From Acidovorax sp. YS12 (GTDB lineage: Bacteria; Pseudomonadota; Gammaproteobacteria; Burkholderiales; Burkholderiaceae_C), in NCBI GenBank assembly GCA_021496925.1, contig CP053915.1, forward strand, positions 4,491,501-4,555,500: 64,000 nt of DNA, given 5' to 3'. Shown in pieces: positions 1-7,817 of this stretch; the first letter of the stretch is position 1; every line of letters starts with the position of its first letter. Below the pieces are notes generated by a model, which worked only from the letters and a program-made list of their open reading frames with translations, did no database searches and had not been told where the DNA came from. A program made the position numbers and the translations under genes.

Positions 1-1563
1 CTCCCCGTTACCCAGCAGGAGTACGACTACCCTGGTGAAGAGCTCCTGATGTCGACCACCGACACCAAGGGCGTCATCACCCACTGCAATGCCGCCTTCA
101 TGCGCGTGAGCGGGTTTGAGTTCGACGAACTCATCGGGCAACCCCACAACATCGTGCGCCATCCCGACATGCCGCCCGAGGCCTATAAGGACCTGTGGGC
201 CACCATCGGCCATGGCCGCAGCTGGACGGGCATCGTGAAGAACCGGCGCAAGAATGGCGACCACTACTGGGTGCGCGCCAGCGTCACGCCGCTGGTGGAA
301 AACGGCAAGCCCAAGGGCTATATGTCGGTGCGGGCGAAGCCCACGCGCGCCGAGGTGGCCGCCGCCGAGCAGCTGTACGAGCGCCTGCGCCGTGAGCGCG
401 AGGCCGGCCGCCCGACCATCCGCCTGCATGCCGGGCGCGTGCGACCCATGGGCTGGCGCGACTGGCTGGGGCGCTGGCAGCGCGCCAGCATCACCCAGCG
501 CATGGCCGGGCTGCTGGGCCTGCTGGTGCTGGCGGGGCTGGCGCCGGGCGCCATGGGCTGGACAGGCCCGGCGGTGCTGGCCGGACAGGCCCTGGCACTG
601 GTGCTGCTGGCCGCGTTCATCGTCTGGCGCGTGGATTCCAGCATCACCAAGTCCTTGACCGACGCCAACCTGCTGGCGCGTGACATCGCAGGCTGCAACC
701 TTGTCACCGTGGTCAGCGGCGGGCGCGGCCGTCACCCTATGGTGCTGCTGACGGAGCGGCTGCAGCAGATCCAGATCAACCTGCGCGCCGTGGTGGGCGA
801 TGCGCGCGGCGAGATCTCCGGCTTCGGCGAAATCTCCGGCGAGATGCACCGCAGCGCCCAGCACCTGGCCGAGCGCACCGAGTCGCAGGCCGCGAGCCTG
901 GAGGAAACGGCGGCGTCGATGGAGGAACTGTCGGCCACCGTGCGACAGTCCGGCGACACGGCGCAGCAGATCGCCAAGGAGAGCGAGCGCAGCGCCCAAC
1001 TGGCGCGCGAGGGCGGACAGGCCGTGGCCACGGTCACCCAGGTGATGCAGTCCATCGAGGATTCGTCGCGCCAGATGGGGCAGATCATCTCCACCATCGA
1101 GGGCATTGCGTTCCAGACCAACATCCTGGCGCTCAACGCCGCCGTCGAGGCGGCGCGCGCGGGCGAGCAGGGCAAGGGCTTCGCCGTAGTGGCGGGCGAG
1201 GTGCGCGCGCTGGCGCAGCGCAGCGCCCAGGCGGCGGGCGAGATCCGCGCGCTCATCGGCACCTCGAACACGCATGTGGCGCATGGCGCGGGCCAGGTGC
1301 AGGCCGCGGGCAAGACCATCGCCCAGGTGGTCGATTCGGCCGCCTACGTGAACCAGTTGATGGAACAGATCGGCACCGCCGCGCGCGAGCAGACCATGGG
1401 CATCGCCCAGGTCAACACTGCCGTGGTGGAGCTGAACCACGTCACGCAGCAGAACGCCGCGCTGGTGCAGGAGTCGGCCGACGCCGCCAACCACATGAAC
1501 GCCAACGCCGGCGTGCTCGGGCGCACGCTGGCGGTGTTCCGCCTGCCGGGCGACCGCAGCTGA
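1..1563 (+). CDS. Aer-like methyl-accepting chemotaxis protein with PAS domain (5' end outside window)
   Basis: Chemoreceptor that would signal to CheA/CheW from the inner membrane. The reading frame is open from base 1 and reads LPVTQQEYDYPGEELLMSTT, the usual start of Aer-like receptors, so the true start lies a few codons upstream of the window and the ATG at 49 is internal. A PAS domain (about the first 110 residues) is followed by a hydrophobic hairpin (about residues 165-215, GLLGLLVLAGL and ALVLLAAFIVW), a HAMP-like stretch, and a methyl-accepting domain with the conserved hairpin tip IAFQTNILALNAAVEAARAG. There is no large periplasmic domain, so sensing is probably intracellular, as in Aer (redox/energy taxis); which cofactor it binds cannot be read from sequence. 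It runs convergent to the LysR gene, 15 bp away. Confidence 0.93.
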   Translation, partial: LPVTQQEYDYPGEELLMSTTDTKGVITHCNAAFMRVSGFEFDELIGQPHNIVRHPDMPPEAYKDLWATIGHGRSWTGIVKNRRKNGDHYWVRASVTPLVENGKPKGYMSVRAKPTRAEVAAAEQLYERLRREREAGRPTIRLHAGRVRPMGWRDWLGRWQRASITQRMAGLLGLLVLAGLAPGAMGWTGPAVLAGQALALVLLAAFIVWRVDSSITKSLTDANLLARDIAGCNLVTVVSGGRGRHPMVLLTERLQQIQINLRAVVGDARGEISGFGEISGEMHRSAQHLAERTESQAASLEETAASMEELSATVRQSGDTAQQIAKESERSAQLAREGGQAVATVTQVMQSIEDSSRQMGQIISTIEGIAFQTNILALNAAVEAARAGEQGKGFAVVAGEVRALAQRSAQAAGEIRALIGTSNTHVAHGAGQVQAAGKTIAQVVDSAAYVNQLMEQIGTAAREQTMGIAQVNTAVVELNHVTQQNAALVQESADAANHMNANAGVLGRTLAVFRLPGDRS

Positions 1564-1578
1564 ACGCTGGGCCGCGTT

Positions 1579-2454
1579 TCAGGCCTGCCTGCAGGCTGCG
1601 TCCGCCGCCACCGGGCCCTGTCCCCGCAGTGCGGCCGCCATGCGGGGCAGCATCGGGGCGAGCGCAGCGTCGTCCGGCGCGCAGGCCAGGCCCAGGTGCC
1701 GGGCGAAAGGCAGGGCCGCATCCAGCGGGCGCGCGATGCAGCGCGGCGCATGCGCTGCGTGCGACTGCGGCACCACGGCCAGGCCCAGGCCCAGCTCCAC
1801 CATCTGCAGCAGGGCTTCCTCGCGCGCGGCGCTGGCCCGTACCTCGAAGGTGATGCCCTGTTCGGCCAGCAGCCGGGCGAAGCGCTCGTGCAGCGGGCAG
1901 TAGGGGCGCTCGATCAGCGGCAGGCCCTGCAGGTCGGCCAGGGCGAAGCGGGCCTTGAAGCGCAGCGGGTGCCGCTCGGGCACGAGCATCACGTAGGGTT
2001 CGCGCGCCACGCTCTCGAACAGGTCGCCTTCGGGCTTGCAGTGGTCGGCCACGAGGCGCAGCCGTGCCTCGCCGGGCGTGGCGGTCAGGCGGATCTGTGC
2101 GGCGGGCCAGTGGGCGTCAAGCCAGGAGAGCAGGGGCGCCGCGCTGCGCAGCAGCACGTCGTCGGGCAGGTGGATGCCCAGCACCTCGCGCGGCGCCTCG
2201 CGGAAGTCGCGCACCATCGCCCCGGCCTGCGCCAGCAGGCTGCACGCGCGCGGGTAGAGCCGCTCGCCCGCGGGCGTGGGGGCCAGGCCCGCGCGGCTGC
2301 GCTCGAACAGCAGAGTGCCCAGCACGTCCTCCAGCCCCTTGATGGCCATGCTGATCGAAGGCTGCGCCACGTGGCAGCGGCGCGCGGCGGCGGTGACGCC
2401 GCCTTCCTCGTAGGCAGCGACGAAGTAGCCCAGGGCGCGCAGGTCGAACAGCAT
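1579..2454 (-). CDS. LysR-family transcriptional regulator
   Basis: A 291-residue DNA-binding regulator of the LysR family. The N-terminal winged helix-turn-helix shows the family pattern (GGVTAAARRCHVAQPSISM, then LEDVLGTLLFERSRAG), followed by a periplasmic-binding-protein-like effector domain (about residues 90-280). It lies 13 bp downstream of the NTF2-like gene and reads the same way, so the two are probably co-transcribed, unlike the common arrangement where a LysR gene is divergent from its target. Effector and targets are unknown. Confidence 0.93.
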   Translation of the reverse strand: MLFDLRALGYFVAAYEEGGVTAAARRCHVAQPSISMAIKGLEDVLGTLLFERSRAGLAPTPAGERLYPRACSLLAQAGAMVRDFREAPREVLGIHLPDDVLLRSAAPLLSWLDAHWPAAQIRLTATPGEARLRLVADHCKPEGDLFESVAREPYVMLVPERHPLRFKARFALADLQGLPLIERPYCPLHERFARLLAEQGITFEVRASAAREEALLQMVELGLGLAVVPQSHAAHAPRCIARPLDAALPFARHLGLACAPDDAALAPMLPRMAAALRGQGPVAADAACRQA

Positions 2455-2467
2455 GGCGTGGCGGTGC

Positions 2468-2878
2468 TCAGGCGCCCGTGGGCGCGATGGTGGTGACGGT
2501 CTCGCGGAAGTAGTCGAGCCGGCCCTGGACGGAGTGGCTCACGATCCAGGTCAGGCTCTCCACCTCGCGCTGCTGTACGGCGTAGAAGAAACGCTGGTGG
2601 AAGCGCGTGAGTACCCAGTCGTTGCCCAGCGTCTGGCTCTCGGTCTCCACGATGCGCGTGCCGCGCGGAAAGACCTCCACCGCCAGGCGCTGCAGCACGG
2701 CCAGCAGGCCGGCTTTATCGCGCGCCTGCTGCCAAGACACGTCGGCCGTGTCGCGGTAGTGGTCGATGCGGAAATCCACGGCATCGTCGATGTGGGCGAG
2801 CAATTCCGGCACGTTGCCTGCGGCGAAGGCGGCCAGCACGTGGTCGATGGGGTGGCGGGTGGTTGCGGTGGCGGTCAT
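2468..2878 (-). CDS. NTF2/SnoaL-like small protein
   Basis: A 136-residue protein with the character of the NTF2-like/SnoaL fold: HPIDHVLAAFAAGNVPELLA at the N-terminus, an aromatic-rich middle, and the closing strand QGRLDYFRETVTT. Such proteins are ketosteroid-isomerase-like enzymes or ligand-binding proteins; the substrate cannot be told here. The start at 2878 is preferred over an upstream start at 2932 because it has AGGAG seven bases ahead. The LysR gene follows 13 bp downstream, suggesting that it controls or shares regulation with this gene. Confidence 0.75.
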   Translation of the reverse strand: MTATATTRHPIDHVLAAFAAGNVPELLAHIDDAVDFRIDHYRDTADVSWQQARDKAGLLAVLQRLAVEVFPRGTRIVETESQTLGNDWVLTRFHQRFFYAVQQREVESLTWIVSHSVQGRLDYFRETVTTIAPTGA

Positions 2879-2986
2879 GGACGGGCTCCTGGGTGAAGAA
2901 AGAAGCCGCGACTGTAGAAAGCCGTTATCCATCCGTAAATTATTTTATTTATTGCGCCAAAGGATAAAAAAACGATGGATGGCGGG

Positions 2987-3832
2987 TCATTGCCGTGCCG
3001 TGCGCACGTTGCGCGGCAACTGCTGCGGATGGCTGGTGCGCAGCGGGTTGATGTCCAGCCCGCCGCGGCGCGTGTAGCGCGCGTACACCGTCAGCTTGAG
3101 CGGGCGGCAGCGCGCGGTGATGTCCATGAACATGCGCTCCACGCACTGTTCGTGGAATTCGTTGTGGTTGCGAAAGCTCACGATGTACCGCAGCAGGCCG
3201 GCCTGGTCGATCTGCGGGCCGCTGTAGCCGATCTGCACGCTGCCCCAGTCGGGCTGGCCGGTCACCAGGCAGTTGCTCTTGAGCAGGCGGCTGGTCAGCG
3301 TCTCGGTCACCGGGGCGGCGCCGAACGCGGCGGTGAGCAGCGCGGGCTCCGGCTGGTAGTGCGTGCACTCCACGTCCAGCCGGTCGAGGTCCAGGCCGCT
3401 GAGCTCGTGCACGGGTTCCTGGTCGAACTGCTCCGGCCCGGCCAGGCGCACGCCCACGGTGCCGGGGCTGGCCGCGCCGCGCCAGGCGGCTTCGCTCAGG
3501 TCGGCGCGCAGGCGCTCGCGCACGGCGTCACTGCTGGCGAAGCGCGTGCCGTTGAAGCTGTTGAGGTACAGCTTGAACGACTTGCTCTCGATGATGTTCG
3601 GCGTTTCGCACGGCACGGTGATGTGCGCCAGCGCCACCTGCGGCTTGCCGCGCGTGTTCAGCCACGACAGCTCGAATGCCGTCCACAGGTCGGCACCGAA
3701 GAACGGCTGCGGGCCGGTGATGCCGATCTCGGCGCGCTTTGGCGCGCGCGCGATGGGGAACAGCAGGGCGGGGTCGTACTGGTCGGCGTAGGCCGAGGCT
3801 TTGCCCAGGGGGGATTGCGCTGGATGGTTCAT
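2987..3832 (-). CDS. queF: NADPH-dependent 7-cyano-7-deazaguanine reductase (QueF, long type)
   Basis: Reduces preQ0 to preQ1 with NADPH, a cytoplasmic step in queuosine tRNA modification. The 281 residues match the long, two-half tunnelling-fold type (E. coli enzyme 282). The N-terminal half carries the QueF motif ESKSFKLYLNSFN with Glu82. The C-terminal half carries the catalytic Cys188 and, seven residues on, Asp195 (CLVTGQPD), then His227-Glu228 in NEFHEQ, all equivalent to Cys190, Asp197, His229 and Glu230 of the E. coli enzyme. It stands alone, with an interspersed repeat upstream separating it from the OPT transporter gene and an AT-rich gap of about 110 bp downstream. Confidence 0.97.
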   Translation of the reverse strand: MNHPAQSPLGKASAYADQYDPALLFPIARAPKRAEIGITGPQPFFGADLWTAFELSWLNTRGKPQVALAHITVPCETPNIIESKSFKLYLNSFNGTRFASSDAVRERLRADLSEAAWRGAASPGTVGVRLAGPEQFDQEPVHELSGLDLDRLDVECTHYQPEPALLTAAFGAAPVTETLTSRLLKSNCLVTGQPDWGSVQIGYSGPQIDQAGLLRYIVSFRNHNEFHEQCVERMFMDITARCRPLKLTVYARYTRRGGLDINPLRTSHPQQLPRNVRTARQ

Positions 3833-3848
3833 GGTGTGCTACTGAAGG

Positions 3849-3893
3849 TATAGCTGCTCGCGCTTTCTGGTAAAGCGCTGGAGCCGTTTTTTG
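3849..3893 (+). repeat. Interspersed imperfect-palindrome repeat, copy 1
   Basis: First of about fifteen copies of a repeat of roughly 45 bp. This copy reads TAGCTGCTCGCGCTTT, a short loop, then AAAGCGCTGGAGCC and a T-rich end. It fills most of the gap between the OPT transporter gene and queF. Confidence 0.8.
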
Positions 3894-3910
3894 CCTGAAA
3901 TCTCAAGGCC

Positions 3911-5905
3911 TCAGAGGCGCAGCACGCTGCGGTAGAAAAAGATGCAGAGGCCGCCAAAATACAGCAGCCCCAGCCACATCGCGGGGGCAAACCCTTCGCC
4001 CACGAGGGCCAGGGGCGCGTCCTGGCCGCTGAAGCCGATCAAGGCCGCCAGCAGCAGGCCCATGAGGCTCTCTCCCACGATCAGGCCCGAGGCCAGCAGC
4101 AGGCCGCGTTCTTCCGCCGCGGCGGCCCAGTCCGCCCCCAGGCGTGCCCCGGCGCTGCGCAGGCCGCGCTGCAGGCTCCAGCCCAGCGCGGCGCCCACGG
4201 CCAGCGTCAGGCCGATGGTGGGCGGCAGGTAGATGCCCAGGCCCACCGCCAGCGGCGGCAGCGCCCCGCGCCCGGTACGGCGCAAGGCCACGTCGGCGAC
4301 GATGACGCCAACGCCCAGCAGCACGCCCAGCCCCAGCATCGTCCACTCCAGCGCGCCGCTGAAGATGCCGCTGGCGATCTGCTGCATCAGCGTGGCCTGC
4401 GGGGCGGCCAGGGCCTGCGCCGGGTCCATGCCCGGGCGCGGCAGGGCGCCGGCAAAGCCGTAGGCGTGGTAGAGCAGGTCGAGCACGGGCGGAATCACCA
4501 CGGCACCCACCAGGCAGCCGATGATGAGCACCACCTGCTGGCGCCAGGGCGTGGCGCCCACCAGGTAGCCGGTCTTGAGGTCCTGCAGGTTGTCGTTGGA
4601 GATGGCGGCCATGGCCAGGATCACCGACACCATGAACAGCACCAGCGCCACGCCCAACTGGCCCGAGACGCTGGCCGCGAACGCCGGCACCAGCGTGTGC
4701 AGCGCCAGCAGTGCCAGGCCCATGAGAATGGTGGCGATGATGCCGATGCCCGAGATGGGGCTGGCCGATGACCCCACCAGCCCGGCCATGTAGCCGCAGG
4801 CCGCTGCCACCAGAAAGCCGAACACCGCCGCGAACAGCACGCACAGGGCCGTGAGGGCGTAGCGCGTGGCGGGCGGCATGCCCGGCAGGTATTCGGCGAT
4901 GAAGCCCTGGGTGACCAGGAACAGCACCGCCAGCGCGGCTGCGCCGATGGCCAGCATCCAGTGCCGGGGCATGTCCTGGTCGGTGGCGGGCGGTGCCGCG
5001 CCGTCGCCCTGGGGCCGGGCGCCCTGCTGGCGGATGGCCTGCAGGATGGGCCGGACCAGCGTGGCCACGGTCCACAGCGCCGAAATGCCGATGACCCCAG
5101 CGCCGAGAAAGCGCACCTTGCCCGCCCACAGCGCGGTGGCCAGCGCGGGCAGCGCCTGCCCGTGATCCGCGGGGGCCAGGGCGGTGAGCCACGGCACGGC
5201 CACGCCCCAGCACAGCACCAGCCCCAGCAGCACCGCCACGCCGGCCGCGGCGCCCATCAGGTAGCCGGCGGCCAGCAGCGCCGGAGAAAACCCGGCCGCC
5301 ACCCGGAACACCACGCCACCCGCGGGAATCCACAGGTTCACCGCATCGCCGAGCAGGCGCAGGCCGCCGCTCAGGAAGCCGAACAGCGCGGCCAGCCCGG
5401 TGCCCCAGCCCAGCTGGCGCAGGCCCGCGCCATGCCCCTTGCCCTGGCCCTTGTGGCGCTGGGCCTCGCCCACGCGCAGCACTTCGGCGGCGGCCACGCC
5501 CTCGGGGTAGGGCAGGCCGGACTGGACCACCATCACGCGCCGCAGCGGCACGGTGTAGAGCACGCCCAGGGTGCCGCCGGCGGCGCAGACCAGCGCCGTC
5601 TGCCAGAACGGAAAGCCGTTCCACAGCCCGAGCATCAGCAAGGCCGGCAGCACGAAAATCACCGACGACAGCGTGCCGGCGGCCGAGGCCTGGGTCTGCA
5701 CCAGGTTGTTTTCCAGGATGTTGGAGTCGCGCAGGCGGTACAGCAGCGCCATCGAAATCACGGCCGCGGGAATGGCCGAGGCGAAGGTCAGCCCGACCTT
5801 CAGGCCGAGGTAGACGTTGGCCGCCGTGAAGGCCAGCGTGATGAGTGCGCCAAGGAAGACACCGCGTACGGTGAACTCGCGCACGGCGGCGGGGTGTGGT
5901 GCCAT
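3911..5905 (-). CDS. OPT-family oligopeptide/metal-chelate transporter
   Basis: A 664-residue polytopic inner-membrane protein of the OPT family (oligopeptide transporters and the YSL metal-chelate branch), which import peptides or metal-ligand complexes with protons. Family marks include the N-terminal segment FTVRGVFLGALITLAFTAAN, VYLGLKVGLTFASAIPAAVI, the SGLPYPEGVAAAEVLRVGE loop, the KTGYLVGATPWRQQ region, and about 14-16 hydrophobic segments to the C-terminus. It resembles the bacterial COG1297 group. The substrate cannot be read from sequence. It follows the hydroxylase gene by 22 bp in the same direction and may be transcribed with yaaA and that gene. Confidence 0.92.
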   Translation of the reverse strand: MAPHPAAVREFTVRGVFLGALITLAFTAANVYLGLKVGLTFASAIPAAVISMALLYRLRDSNILENNLVQTQASAAGTLSSVIFVLPALLMLGLWNGFPFWQTALVCAAGGTLGVLYTVPLRRVMVVQSGLPYPEGVAAAEVLRVGEAQRHKGQGKGHGAGLRQLGWGTGLAALFGFLSGGLRLLGDAVNLWIPAGGVVFRVAAGFSPALLAAGYLMGAAAGVAVLLGLVLCWGVAVPWLTALAPADHGQALPALATALWAGKVRFLGAGVIGISALWTVATLVRPILQAIRQQGARPQGDGAAPPATDQDMPRHWMLAIGAAALAVLFLVTQGFIAEYLPGMPPATRYALTALCVLFAAVFGFLVAAACGYMAGLVGSSASPISGIGIIATILMGLALLALHTLVPAFAASVSGQLGVALVLFMVSVILAMAAISNDNLQDLKTGYLVGATPWRQQVVLIIGCLVGAVVIPPVLDLLYHAYGFAGALPRPGMDPAQALAAPQATLMQQIASGIFSGALEWTMLGLGVLLGVGVIVADVALRRTGRGALPPLAVGLGIYLPPTIGLTLAVGAALGWSLQRGLRSAGARLGADWAAAAEERGLLLASGLIVGESLMGLLLAALIGFSGQDAPLALVGEGFAPAMWLGLLYFGGLCIFFYRSVLRL

Positions 5906-5927
5906 GGGGGCTCGCTTTGCTGGGGGT

Positions 5928-6770
5928 TCAGTGGAACGCGCGCTCGCGCAGCCATTTGGTGGCGATCCACTTCTCGCCCGCCAGCACGGGCGCGCCGGCG
6001 TGCAGGGTCTGGGTGCCCGGATCGGGGCGCGCGTAGCTGAAGAACACCGCGTGGCCCGGGTGCGGCGTCACTTCCAGGCCCGCGTCGGGGAAGGTGGTGG
6101 CGCCGCCCTGGGCCGGGGCGTTCAGGTACAGCACCAGCGTGGCCACGCGCTGGCCGCCCCGGCGCACCAGCGTGGCGGTGCCGCGCTGGGCGGGGTCGAA
6201 GTAGTCGTAGTGCGGCTTGTACTCGGCGCCCGGGCCGTAGCGCAGCACCTGCAGGCCCTCGCCGTTTTCCACCGGCCAGTTCACCAGGCGGGCGATGCGC
6301 GCCTCGATGCGCTGGACCAGCGCCGTCTCGCCGCGCTGGAAGAACATGCCTTCGCTGGTGCGGTCCTCGTTGACTTCCTCCCCGCCGGTGGCTGTGGCCA
6401 CGGTGAGCGAGCGCGCCATGCGCGGGCGCGCGGCGTCGATCAGCGCGGTGCACTCCTCGGGCGAGAGCAGGTTGCCCAGCAGCACCACGCGCGGGTGCGC
6501 CAGGGCCATGAGCACGTCGACCGTGCGGTCGCCCGCGTCGATGCGCGCCGGTGCGCCTTGCAGCGCGGGCTCGGGCAGGGCCGTGGCGGGCCCTGGCCCT
6601 GGTGGTGCGGTGCTGGCGTGCAGCGTCTCTTCGGCGGCCTGGCGGGCCACCTCGGCGTCCCAGCCGGCCTGGCACATGGCATCGACCAGGGCGGGCAGGT
6701 CCAGCCCCTCGGCGGCCCGCTCGATGATCCAGGCGCGCAGCGCCGGGGTGACGGGCTGGCGGGCGCTCAT
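5928..6770 (-). CDS. 2-oxoglutarate/Fe(II)-dependent prolyl-4-hydroxylase-like enzyme
   Basis: A 280-residue soluble 2OG-Fe(II) oxygenase of the P4Hc type. The C-terminal double-stranded beta-helix carries the iron triad: HxD in EYKPHYDYFDP and the distal His in TLHAGAP, with the 2OG-binding Lys a little later in EKWIATKW. The N-terminal 90 residues are a small helical extension. Bacterial relatives hydroxylate proline in proteins or peptides; the target is unknown. The start at 6770 overlaps the stop of yaaA in an ATGA junction, so translation is probably coupled. A longer in-frame reading upstream is only yaaA in another frame. Confidence 0.9.
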   Translation of the reverse strand: MSARQPVTPALRAWIIERAAEGLDLPALVDAMCQAGWDAEVARQAAEETLHASTAPPGPGPATALPEPALQGAPARIDAGDRTVDVLMALAHPRVVLLGNLLSPEECTALIDAARPRMARSLTVATATGGEEVNEDRTSEGMFFQRGETALVQRIEARIARLVNWPVENGEGLQVLRYGPGAEYKPHYDYFDPAQRGTATLVRRGGQRVATLVLYLNAPAQGGATTFPDAGLEVTPHPGHAVFFSYARPDPGTQTLHAGAPVLAGEKWIATKWLRERAFH

Positions 6771-7546
6771 GGCTGCGCCGCGCGGCGGAACACCAGGCGC
6801 TCGGGGGCCGACGCGGCGGGGTGGAAGGCGTAGCCCTCCAGGTCGAAGCCTTCGAGCTGGCGCGGCGTGCTGGCGCGCTGCTGGATGGCCCAGCGCGCCA
6901 TCAGGCCGCGCGCGCGCTTGGCGTAGAAGCTGATGATCTTGTACTGGCCGCCCTTGCAGTCCTCGAACACGCACTCGACCACGCGCGCGCCGAGCGCCTT
7001 GCGGTCCACGGCCTTGAAGTATTCCTGCGACGCCAGGTTCACCACCACCGGGTCGGCCTCGTCCGCCAGCTGGCGGTCCAGGTGCTCGGCGATGCGCCGG
7101 CCCCAGAACTGGTACAGGTTGGCGCCAGCGTCGGTGGCCAGGCGCGTGCCCATTTCCAGGCGGTAGGGCTGCATCAGGTCGAGCGGGCGCAACACGCCGT
7201 AGAGCCCGCTGAGGATGGCGAGGTGCCGCTGCGCCCAGTCCAGGTCCGGCAGCGAGAGCGTGGCGGCCTGCAGGCCCTCGTACACGTCGCCGTTGAAGGC
7301 CATGACGGCCTGGCGCGCGTTCTCCGGCGTGAAGCGGGGCGACCAGGCGCCGTAGCGCGCCACGTTGAGCGCCGCCAGCGCGTCGCTGATGGACATGAGC
7401 GAGGCGATGTCCTGGGGCGCGCGGGTGCGCAGCACCGCGATCAGGCGGGCGGCGTCCGGGATGAACTGGGGTAGGGTGTGCGGCAGCCCGGCAGGAAGCG
7501 GGCTGTCGTAGTCCAGCGATTTGGCGGGGGAGAGCAGAAACAGCAT
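6767..7546 (-). CDS. yaaA: Peroxide stress protein YaaA (DUF328)
   Basis: A 259-residue member of the YaaA/UPF0246 family. In E. coli YaaA is induced by OxyR and lowers intracellular iron damage during peroxide stress; the fold binds DNA. Family marks: N-terminal MLFLLSPAKSLDY, FNGDVYEGLQA, LSGLYGVLRPLDLMQPYRLEMG, and a C-terminal KIISFYAKRARGLMARW. Length is the family norm. It is the first gene of a minus-strand cluster with the Fe(II)/2OG oxygenase (4-bp overlap) and then the OPT transporter. The upstream 268 bp up to the rne stop codon hold two repeats and no gene. Confidence 0.95.
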   Translation of the reverse strand: MLFLLSPAKSLDYDSPLPAGLPHTLPQFIPDAARLIAVLRTRAPQDIASLMSISDALAALNVARYGAWSPRFTPENARQAVMAFNGDVYEGLQAATLSLPDLDWAQRHLAILSGLYGVLRPLDLMQPYRLEMGTRLATDAGANLYQFWGRRIAEHLDRQLADEADPVVVNLASQEYFKAVDRKALGARVVECVFEDCKGGQYKIISFYAKRARGLMARWAIQQRASTPRQLEGFDLEGYAFHPAASAPERLVFRRAAQP

Positions 7547-7570
7547 CGGGCTGGGACTCCTGAGTTTCTA

Positions 7571-7622
7571 GCCAAATAAGGCTCCAGGCCTTGCTGGCAA
7601 AGCGCTGGCAGCTATGGTTTTT
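7571..7622 (-). repeat. Interspersed imperfect-palindrome repeat, copy 2
   Basis: Copy of the roughly 45-bp repeat in the opposite orientation to copy 1: GGCTCCAGGCCTTGCTGG, then CAAAGCGCTGGCAGCTAT and a T-run. It lies just upstream of yaaA. Confidence 0.8.
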
Positions 7623-7672
7623 GAATCTCGGCCCCGGGGACCCGGCCCGGGGCGCTGGTAGGTCAGTTTTCC

Positions 7673-7817
7673 ATGGCCCATGGAACTGGCGCGGCCCATG
7701 CGCGGGCAGCCGAGCAAGGGCCGCCCCGCAGCGAGGGCTGCGTCCCCCTGCCCGCATGGCGCAGCCATGCGAGAGCGGGGGGAAGCGGCGCAGCCGCTCA
7801 GGGGGAGCTTCACTTCA
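7673..7817 (-). repeat. Structured element at the rne stop codon (stop-codon repeat, copy 1)
   Basis: Read on the minus strand this begins at the TGA of rne (TGAAGTGAAGCTCCCCC), continues through a GAGCGGC-TGC-GCCGCTT hairpin, then C-rich and G-rich tracts that can pair (CCCCCCGCTCTCGC and GCAGGGGGACGC), and ends near GGCGCGGCCCATGCGCGG. The same element follows the stop codon of the diguanylate cyclase gene near 58730 and, internally deleted, that of lepA near 35853. It probably forms the folded 3' end of the rne transcript. Confidence 0.75.

Noticed and set aside
2941..2975. T-run (as A-run on the plus strand) downstream of queF considered as a terminator
   Set aside because: No convincing stem precedes the run in the transcript direction; it is better seen as part of an AT-rich promoter region.
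5928..7757. Possible 609-residue fusion of the hydroxylase with upstream sequence
   Set aside because: The upstream part is the wrong frame of yaaA; the ATGA overlap at 6767-6770 gives a normal 280-residue hydroxylase.
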